NCBI GenBank assembly: GCA_963728245.1
Contig: CAVSJH010000001.1
Coordinates: 248,001 to 312,000 of the forward strand
Reading direction: 5' to 3'
From: JAABTL01 sp963728245
Lineage (GTDB): Bacteria; Deinococcota; Deinococci; Deinococcales; Trueperaceae
Length of the DNA stretch: 64,000 nucleotides
In this document: piece after piece, positions 59,029 through 64,000 of the stretch
Numbering within the stretch: position 1 is the first letter of the stretch
Layout of the letters: the number at the start of each line of letters is the position of its first letter
Notes under the pieces: model-generated
The model's database searches: none
Seen by the model: only the letters and a program-made list of their open reading frames with translations
Told to the model about the DNA's origin: nothing
Program-made: the position numbers and the translations under genes

Positions 59029-59318
59029 GCGAGGCCCAGATCGCGTCCGACGAGCAGATCCGAGCGGGCCTGGCCGAGGCGCCGGGCTGGTCGCTCGACC
59101 CCACGGGCGCCCTGCTCGGCGAGCGCCGTTTCCCATCGCCGGCCCAGGCCGTGGGCTTCCTCGTCGCGGTCGCGCTGCTGGCCGAGCGCCACGGCCACCA
59201 TCCGGAGACGACCTGGGTCTACCGCGACGTCACCTTGCGCCTGATCACGCACGACGCCGGCGACCGCGTCACCGAGCGCGACCTGGCGCTGCTGGCCGAC
59301 ATCGTCTCGTTGGGCTGA
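59025..59318 (+). CDS. Pterin-4a-carbinolamine dehydratase
   Basis: A 97-residue PCD/DCoH-fold protein with the active-site pattern EAPGWSLDPTG, then RHGHHPETTWVYRDVTLRLITHDAGDRVTERDLALLADI, including the HHPE histidines. It recycles the pterin cofactor of aromatic amino acid hydroxylases or acts in molybdopterin-related chemistry. No hydroxylase is nearby. GTG 59025 overlaps the preceding gene. Confidence 0.9.
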   Translation: MSEAQIASDEQIRAGLAEAPGWSLDPTGALLGERRFPSPAQAVGFLVAVALLAERHGHHPETTWVYRDVTLRLITHDAGDRVTERDLALLADIVSLG

Positions 59319-59338
59319 ACGACGCGTTCGCCGGGAAC

Positions 59339-59366
59339 GGCGCCGCGTCGATCGAGACGCGGCGCC
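59339..59366. terminator. Bidirectional hairpin terminator
   Basis: GGCGCCGCGTC-GATCGA-GACGCGGCGCC: a perfect 11-bp stem with a 6-nt loop, in the 56-nt gap between the convergent PCD and dockerin-protein genes. It is the strongest stem-loop in the window. No T-tract on either side. Confidence 0.7.
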
Positions 59367-59374
59367 GCGACCGT

Positions 59375-60127
59375 TCAGGGCGCTTCGGGTTCGGGTTCGT
59401 CGAGGTCGAGGTCCTCGTCGGGTTCAGCGCCGGGGCCGTCGTCGCCCGGCACCGGTGCGGTCTCCTCGTCCTCGGGGTTCTCGCTCGGGTCGGCCACGGC
59501 GTCGGCTTCTGGATCGTCGGGGTCGGTGAACGTGTAGTGCGTCCGTAGGACGTCCAGGTCGCCGTCCCCGACGATGCCGTCGCCATCGAGGTCTTCGGTC
59601 AGGTTGACGCCCTGGCGGCCGTAGGCGGCCGCGACGGCGAGCAGGTCCTCGAAGGTCACCCGGCCGTCACCGTCGACGTCGCCCTCGACGCCCGAGGCGC
59701 GGGCTTCGACCGCGAGCGCGTCGGCGGCGGTCGGCGCGCGCGGCGCATCCGGCACCACCCGCGGATCGAGCGCACCTTCCCCGAGGACGCCGCCCAGGAC
59801 GACCCCCAAGGCGGGGATCAGGGCGGCCCTGACCCCGTCGGCCACCGGGTTCACGAGGACCTCGTAGTCGACGTCGTCGTCGGGCCGCGCGACCACCCAC
59901 ACGATGGCGTCGGGTCCGAACAGGTCGGCGGCGCCGTAGCGGACGCGCACGCTCCGGTCGACGAGGTCGACGTCGACCCCGGCCGACCGCCAATCGTCGA
60001 GGACGGTGTCGACGAGCTCCGGGAGGACGAGCGGACCGTCGACCGGATCGACCTGCACGTCGAGGGCGAACCCGAACGGAAGGTGGGCCAGACCCACGAC
60101 CAGAGCGAGCTCGCGGAGGCGTGTCAC
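59375..60127 (-). CDS. Exported protein with a dockerin-type calcium-binding domain
   Basis: A 250-residue protein with an N-terminal signal-like segment (LRELALVVGLAHLPFGFALD), a central domain (25-145), and a dockerin-like pair of calcium loops: GDVDGDGRVTFEDLL (149-163) and EDLDGDGIVGDGDLDVL (178-194), the D-x-D-x-D-G-x(V/I)-x3-DL pattern. The last 50 residues are very acidic. Dockerins bind cohesin domains; a cohesin-like domain occurs two genes upstream in the same operon. GTG 60127 overlaps the preceding stop by 4 nt. Confidence 0.75.
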   Translation of the reverse strand: MTRLRELALVVGLAHLPFGFALDVQVDPVDGPLVLPELVDTVLDDWRSAGVDVDLVDRSVRVRYGAADLFGPDAIVWVVARPDDDVDYEVLVNPVADGVRAALIPALGVVLGGVLGEGALDPRVVPDAPRAPTAADALAVEARASGVEGDVDGDGRVTFEDLLAVAAAYGRQGVNLTEDLDGDGIVGDGDLDVLRTHYTFTDPDDPEADAVADPSENPEDEETAPVPGDDGPGAEPDEDLDLDEPEPEAP

Positions 60128-60687
60128 GGCGCGCCTCGGCGCGTGACGAACGCGGTCGACAGGGCCTCGAACAGCTCGTCGTCGGAGGTCGTCTCGGCGC
60201 CCAGTTCGGGGAGCCCGTTGGCGTCGACGCCCAGCACCGCGCCACGCGGCCCCGTCCACACCCCGCCCACGTCGCGCCACACGCCTTGGTCGACCCCGAC
60301 GAGGGGCGCCGCGAGGCCCACGTCGGCTTCGTGCAGCAGCCAGATCACGCGTTCGCCGACCGAGAAGGTCGGCATGCCCGCCACGAGCAGGGTCGGCACG
60401 CCGGGAGCGCGACCGCCCCAGAAGGCGACCTCGAACGTCCCTGGCAGGTCGGTGGCGTCCGGGAGCACGACCGTGCCGTCGCGCAGGAGCCAGCGTTCGA
60501 CGTCGAGGGTGACGATCGTCCACGGTTCGTCGTCGCGGACGTCGACGTCGACCGCGCTCACCGTACCGACCACCGCGTCGTGGGCGGCGGCGAGACGCTC
60601 GTCGAGCTCGAGCGCGCGCCAACCGCCCGCCCAGGCGGCGGGTACGAAGAGCGCGAGCGCCGCGAGCACCAAGGCGCGCGTCCTCAT
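60124..60687 (-). CDS. Secreted protein of unknown function
   Basis: A 187-residue protein with a clear Sec signal peptide (MRTRALVLAALALFVPAAWA, cleavage about 20). The mature part has a beta-rich pattern: AVVGTVSAVDV, WTIVTLDVERWLL, FEVAFWGGRAPGVP, LLVAGMPTFSVGERVIWLLHE and VVG(V)DQGVWR. This pattern, from memory, recurs in secreted proteins of myxobacteria and Thermus, often in front of metalloproteases, but I know no name for it. It lies between the cohesin-like lipoprotein and dockerin genes with overlaps on both sides. Confidence 0.65.
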   Translation of the reverse strand: MRTRALVLAALALFVPAAWAGGWRALELDERLAAAHDAVVGTVSAVDVDVRDDEPWTIVTLDVERWLLRDGTVVLPDATDLPGTFEVAFWGGRAPGVPTLLVAGMPTFSVGERVIWLLHEADVGLAAPLVGVDQGVWRDVGGVWTGPRGAVLGVDANGLPELGAETTSDDELFEALSTAFVTRRGAP

Positions 60688-61619
60688 GGGGCGTCCGTCT
60701 CTGGGTCCGTCGCTTCCGGCTCCGGTGTTTCGGGCTCGGGTGTCTCGGGCTCCGGTGTCTCGGGTTCCGACGCGTCGGGCGGCGGCGGCACGGGGACGAG
60801 CGGGTCGTCGCCCTCGGCGTTCGTGGGCGCGCCGCTCGGGTCCGCCGGGGCCGCCGCCGGGGCGGGCCCCGGGATCGGTCCCAGCAGCGTGCCCTCGCGC
60901 CGCTCGGTGCGGAAGCTACCGCCGGCGTAGCGTGACGTGGCGACGACGTCGAGGGTGATCCCCGCCGGGGGGTCGAGCGGTACCAGCGTCCAGCGCGCGA
61001 GCGCGGCAGCGCCGTTGCGGGGTTCGCCGAGCGCGGCGATCGCCAGGTCGAGCTCGCCGGGCGCCTGTTGTGCGAAGACGACGATGCGCGGGTCCGCCGC
61101 CTCGACGTCGCCGCGGAGCTCGAACCGCTCGGCGTCCCAGCGCACCGACACCTGGGCGCCGCGCCAACCGCGCGCGTTCTCGAGGCGCGCCACGAGGGGC
61201 AGCGCGTCGCGGACCTCGGTGGCGGGCGCCGCGACCGTGATCACCGGCGTGGGCAGGTCCTGGACCCGCAGGGTCATCTCTTGGAGGGCCTGGGACAGGT
61301 TGCCGTCGCTGACGGTGACCATGAAGCGGTAGGTGCCGACCTCGGTGGGGGTCCCCACCAGCCGACCACCCTCGAGGACGAGGCCCGCTGGCAGGCTGCC
61401 GTCGACGACCTCGAAACGGTACGGGCGCAAGCCGCCGGTCGGGCGCAAGGCGCCGTCGAAGGCTTCGCCCGCGTAGGCCTCGGACCAGTCCGGCTGGAGC
61501 AGCCGCAGGGGTTCCGTGGGGGCCGCGAGTTGGTCGGCGCAAGCGCCCAGGACGCCCACCAGGACGGTGAGGACCGCAGCCAGGGCGGCCGCGCGCGGCC
61601 CCGCGCGGCGTGGCGTCAC
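60684..61619 (-). CDS. Lipoprotein with He_PIG (Ig-like) and cohesin-like domains
   Basis: A 311-residue lipoprotein: signal peptide ending VLGAC with lipidated C27. An He_PIG/putative-Ig domain (about 45-119) has GGLRPYRFEVVDGSLPAGLVL, GRLVGTPTEVGTYRFMVTVSD. A second beta domain (about 126-236) reads like a cohesin: PVITVAAPATEV, then GWRGAQVSVRWDAERFELRG, PGELDLAIAALGEP and AALARWTLVPLD. The tail is a Pro/Glu repeat (ETPEP)n. GTG 61619 overlaps the treS stop. It could anchor the dockerin protein from the same operon to the envelope. Confidence 0.7.
   Translation of the reverse strand: MTPRRAGPRAAALAAVLTVLVGVLGACADQLAAPTEPLRLLQPDWSEAYAGEAFDGALRPTGGLRPYRFEVVDGSLPAGLVLEGGRLVGTPTEVGTYRFMVTVSDGNLSQALQEMTLRVQDLPTPVITVAAPATEVRDALPLVARLENARGWRGAQVSVRWDAERFELRGDVEAADPRIVVFAQQAPGELDLAIAALGEPRNGAAALARWTLVPLDPPAGITLDVVATSRYAGGSFRTERREGTLLGPIPGPAPAAAPADPSGAPTNAEGDDPLVPVPPPPDASEPETPEPETPEPETPEPEATDPETDAP
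60720..60764. repeat. 15-bp tandem repeats encoding (ETPEP)n
   Basis: Three near-identical 15-bp units (60720-60734, 60735-60749, 60750-60764) and a degenerate fourth encode the ETPEP repeat at the C-terminus of the lipoprotein. In-frame units can vary in number without breaking the gene. Confidence 0.85.
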
Positions 61620-63232
61620 GACGCAACCCACCAGGCGTACCCGTAGGGGTCGAGGCGAAGCGGCAGCCGGTCGCCGATGACCTCGTCGGTGGTCGACGCG
61701 TCGCCCCCCGCGAACACCCGCCGCCAGCGCGCCTCGTTCGGAAGCGCCAGCGTGCCCGTGAGCGGTTCGTCGGCCAGGTTGTGGACGGCCACCACCCGCT
61801 GCCCTTCGCTCTCGTGCAGGAACGGGCACAGGCGCGCGTCGTCGCTCGGGAGCACGGAGAAGCGCCCGCCCGGTCCGAGCGCGGACAGCGACCGGCGGGT
61901 GCGCACGAGCCGGCGAACCCAGTGGAGCAGGCTGTCGGGATCGCGTTCCTGGGCGGCCACGTTGGCGGCGTGGTACCCGCCGGGGCCCTCCGCGACGGGC
62001 GGGAGGTAGGGGCTGGGGTTCTCGGTGAAGCCGACGCCGGGCTCGTCGGTCCAGGGCATCGGCGTACGGACGCCGTGCCGGTCGGGCTGCTGGATGTCGT
62101 CGCCTAGGCCGATCTCGTCGCCGTAGTAGAGGATGGGGGTACCGGGCAGGGTCATGAGGAGCGAGTTCATGAGCTCGAGCCGCCGCCGGTCGAAACCGAG
62201 CAACGGCGCCAGCCGTCGCCGGATGCCGACGTTCAGGCGCATCCGCGGTTCGGGTGCGTAGGTGGCGTACAGGAGGGCGCGCTCGTCCTCGGTCACCATC
62301 TCGAGCGTCAGCTCGTCGTGGTTGCGCAAGAACACGACCCAGCGCCCCCCCTCGGGCGGCGAAGGCGTCCGGTCGAGGATCCAGCGGATGCCGTCGACGC
62401 GCCCCTCGGCGAGCGCCCGGTACAGGCGGGGCATCACCGGGAAGTGGAAGAGGTAGGAGATCTCGTCGTGGCCGTTGCCGAAGTACGGCAGGGTGTCCTC
62501 GGGCCACTGGTTGACCTCGCCGAGAAGGAACGCGTCGGCCTTCATGCGGTCGACCAGGCGTCGCACCGTCTTGAGGAAGTCGTGCGATTCGGCGAGGTTC
62601 TCGCTGTTCGTGCCCTCGCGCTCGAACAGGTACGGGATGGCGTCGAGCCGGAAGCCGTCGACGCCGAAGTCCAACCAGTACCGGACCGTGTCGAGCATCT
62701 CGGCCTGGACCTCGGGGTTGTCGTAGTTCAGGTCGGGCTGGTGCGCGAAGAAACGGTGCCAGTAGTACTGGCCGCGCACCTCGTCGTAGGTCCAGTTCGA
62801 CGTCTCGGTGTCGGTGAAGATGACGCGGGTGCCGCCGTAACGGGTGGGGTCGTCGGTCCAGACGTACCAGTCGTCCTTGCCGTCTTGCCGGCGGCGGGAC
62901 GCCTGGAACCAACGGTGATCGCTGCTGGTGTGGTTGAGCACGAGGTCGGTGATGACGCGCAGACCACGGGCGTGGGCCGCCGTGAGCAGCGCCCGGAAGT
63001 CGTCGAGGCTGCCGAAGTCGGGGTGGATCCCACGGAAGTCGCTGACGTCGTACCCGTCGTCGCGCAAGGGCGACGGCGAGATCGGCAGCAGCCACAGGAT
63101 GTCGACGCCGAGCGACGCGATGTGGTCGAGCTTCTCGATCACCCCGCGCAGGTCGCCATGACCGTTGCCGGTCGTATCGCGGAAGGCTCGAACGTACAGC
63201 TCGTAGAGGACGACGTCGCGGGCTGGGTCCAT
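61616..63232 (-). CDS. treS: Trehalose synthase (maltose alpha-D-glucosyltransferase), GH13
   Basis: Interconverts maltose and trehalose. The 538-residue protein has the TreS/GH13 regions DGYDVSDFRGIHPDFG (59-74) and DLVLNHTSSDHRWF (96-109). FTDTETSNWTYDEVRGQYYWHRFF (139-162) is diagnostic of TreS. The catalytic residues are nucleophile D197 (GFRLDAIPYLFEREGTN), acid/base E239 and D306 (FLRNHDELTLEM). There is no fused maltokinase domain. AGGAGGT precedes ATG 63232. Trehalose protects against desiccation, fitting the LEA2 gene elsewhere in the window. Three exported-protein genes follow with 4-nt overlaps. Confidence 0.95.
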   Translation of the reverse strand: MDPARDVVLYELYVRAFRDTTGNGHGDLRGVIEKLDHIASLGVDILWLLPISPSPLRDDGYDVSDFRGIHPDFGSLDDFRALLTAAHARGLRVITDLVLNHTSSDHRWFQASRRRQDGKDDWYVWTDDPTRYGGTRVIFTDTETSNWTYDEVRGQYYWHRFFAHQPDLNYDNPEVQAEMLDTVRYWLDFGVDGFRLDAIPYLFEREGTNSENLAESHDFLKTVRRLVDRMKADAFLLGEVNQWPEDTLPYFGNGHDEISYLFHFPVMPRLYRALAEGRVDGIRWILDRTPSPPEGGRWVVFLRNHDELTLEMVTEDERALLYATYAPEPRMRLNVGIRRRLAPLLGFDRRRLELMNSLLMTLPGTPILYYGDEIGLGDDIQQPDRHGVRTPMPWTDEPGVGFTENPSPYLPPVAEGPGGYHAANVAAQERDPDSLLHWVRRLVRTRRSLSALGPGGRFSVLPSDDARLCPFLHESEGQRVVAVHNLADEPLTGTLALPNEARWRRVFAGGDASTTDEVIGDRLPLRLDPYGYAWWVAS

Positions 63233-63250
63233 GGGACCTCCTGAACCGAC

Positions 63251-63256
63251 ATGGTA
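63251..63256 (-). promoter_or_regulatory. Possible -10 box (TACCAT) for the treS operon
   Basis: TACCAT on the minus strand, 18 nt before ATG 63232 and followed by AGGAGGT. This would give a very short leader with a ribosome-binding site. Confidence 0.4.
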
Positions 63257-63304
63257 CCCAGACGACGTGAGTGGTCGTCCGCGGTCGGCGGTTCGGGACG
63301 TGCA

Positions 63305-63313
63305 TGCTAGCTT
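63305..63313 (+). promoter_or_regulatory. Extended -10 (TGC-TAGCTT) for the gene at 63352
   Basis: TGCTAGCTT lies 38 nt before GTG 63352, predicting a leader of about 30 nt without a recognisable ribosome-binding site. Confidence 0.4.
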
Positions 63314-63351
63314 GGGGCATCGAACGGAACCCTCCTCCCCCCACTTTCCGC

Positions 63352-64000
63352 GTGCCCTGGCCCGTCTCCGGTCCCGCCCGCGCGTTCCACGTCAGTCTCG
63401 ACGCGCGCCTCCGGTACGACCTCGACGAAGCCTGGGTGACGCTGCGCGGCGATCTCCTGTTGGCCGATCCCGACCGTACGGCCCAGGTCGCCGCCCGCGT
63501 GGCGCGCGACCCCGATCCCGCCGCGCCCCCCCTGCGGGCCGCCGATCTCTACGCGGGCGCGCTGCTCGAAGAGGTCTACCACCTGGTCATCGCTCGGTAC
63601 CTGCAGACGGTCGACGCCGGGCTGTTCACCGACGTCGAGGTCCGTGCGCGCGCCTGGTTGGGCGACCGCTACGGAGAGGTGTTGCGGGGTTTCGTGAACC
63701 GGTACCCGCCGCCCGACGTTGCCGCCGGCACGCCCGCCGACGCCGCGCTGGAGCGGGTGATCGACGGCGTGCCCGGCTCCCACGTGGCGCTCGAGGAAGC
63801 CTGGACCTGTTACCTGGCGAACGTCAACCCCGCGTTGGCCGGCGCACGACCGCTCGTCGACGTGGCGCCGCTCGCGGCCGCCGTGCCGTTCGACGCGCTC
63901 ATCGACGCCCTGCGCGGCCACCTCGCCGATCGACCGGGACTGCCCGGACGCCGTCAGGTCTCGCTGTTCGACGTCTTGCTCGAGCCCTCACGCGCCCATC
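63352..64000 (+). CDS. N-terminal part of a large alpha-amylase-family protein, cut by the window edge
   Basis: An open frame of 216 codons from GTG 63352 runs off the window with no stop. It begins VPWPVSGPARAFHVSLDARL and contains LYAGALLEEVYHLVIARYL and DGVPGSHVALEEAWTCYLANVNPAL. This helical domain resembles, from memory, the N-terminal domain of long (about 1000-residue) alpha-amylase-family proteins in Deinococcus and Chloroflexi, ahead of the GH13 barrel. It is divergent from treS, fitting a shared role in alpha-glucan metabolism. The catalytic part lies beyond the window, so the identity is tentative. Confidence 0.55.
   Translation, partial: MPWPVSGPARAFHVSLDARLRYDLDEAWVTLRGDLLLADPDRTAQVAARVARDPDPAAPPLRAADLYAGALLEEVYHLVIARYLQTVDAGLFTDVEVRARAWLGDRYGEVLRGFVNRYPPPDVAAGTPADAALERVIDGVPGSHVALEEAWTCYLANVNPALAGARPLVDVAPLAAAVPFDALIDALRGHLADRPGLPGRRQVSLFDVLLEPSRAH

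Overview
The window is a gene-dense, very GC-rich chromosomal segment with almost entirely vertical, housekeeping-type content. I see no prophage, IS element, integrase or CRISPR array. Several traits point to Deinococcota, most likely a Trueperaceae-like lineage. These are the LysW-carrier (alpha-aminoadipate) lysine operon, an EF-P and a 7Fe-8S ferredoxin that closely resemble the Thermus proteins as I remember them, a DUF1999 protein, BshC (bacillithiol), trehalose synthase, and many genes whose start codon lies only 5-11 nt after a TANNNT -10 box (leaderless-type promoters). The lineage is inferred from protein families; I could not run a phylogeny.

Layout. 1-1346 (minus): start of mnmE, then hemL. 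1485-6381 (plus): PAP2 phosphatase and a tight run truA, DUF1999, HMA-like, DUF503, Asp23 and FakA-like DAK2. 6480-9026 (plus): a repeat-containing lipoprotein (frameshifted in this sequence) and an unknown exported protein. 9045-13596 (minus): pyrF, secA, rsmD. 13676-14968 (plus): double-GNAT protein and a 4-TM membrane protein. 15009-16798 (minus): HNH nuclease, ddl. 16905-17804 (plus): LEA2/WHy lipoprotein. 17818-23483 (minus): ABC ATPase with FtsX-type permease, dus, membrane dipeptidase. 23603-29771 (plus): GNAT, 'quinate dehydrogenase-like' protein, then efp-accB-accC-asp23-nusB-folD-DUF212. 29798-38658 (minus): comF, polyprenyl synthase, a 53-aa membrane protein, oppF/D/C/B/A, secG, tRNA-Leu(CAA). 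38961-43423 (plus): purQ-purL-purF. 43448-49042: wecG-type transferase (minus), bshC (plus), guaB, thioesterase and mutY (minus). 49108-56671 (plus): SagB-type oxidoreductase and the lysW-X-Y-(ycaQ)-Z-J-K operon. 56668-59318: ferredoxin (minus), an unknown 629-aa protein and a pterin dehydratase (plus). 59375-63232 (minus): treS followed by a He_PIG/cohesin-like lipoprotein, a secreted protein and a dockerin-repeat protein. 63352-64000 (plus): start of a large amylase-family protein.

How the genes work together. Most operons are translationally coupled through 4-nt ATGA/GTGA/TTGA overlaps. The lysine operon carries a LysW that keeps the EDWGE carrier tail but has none of the four zinc-ribbon cysteines, and a YcaQ/AlkX-type DNA glycosylase is coupled into its middle. 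The treS operon encodes a plausible cohesin-dockerin pair on exported proteins. I regard these as the two most novel points.

Caution on sequence quality. Six single-base frame changes, all at or next to short homopolymers, interrupt the 6480 lipoprotein, oppB, oppA (three times) and purL. Because purL should be needed for purine synthesis and every downstream frame is otherwise intact, these look like sequencing indels rather than pseudogenes.
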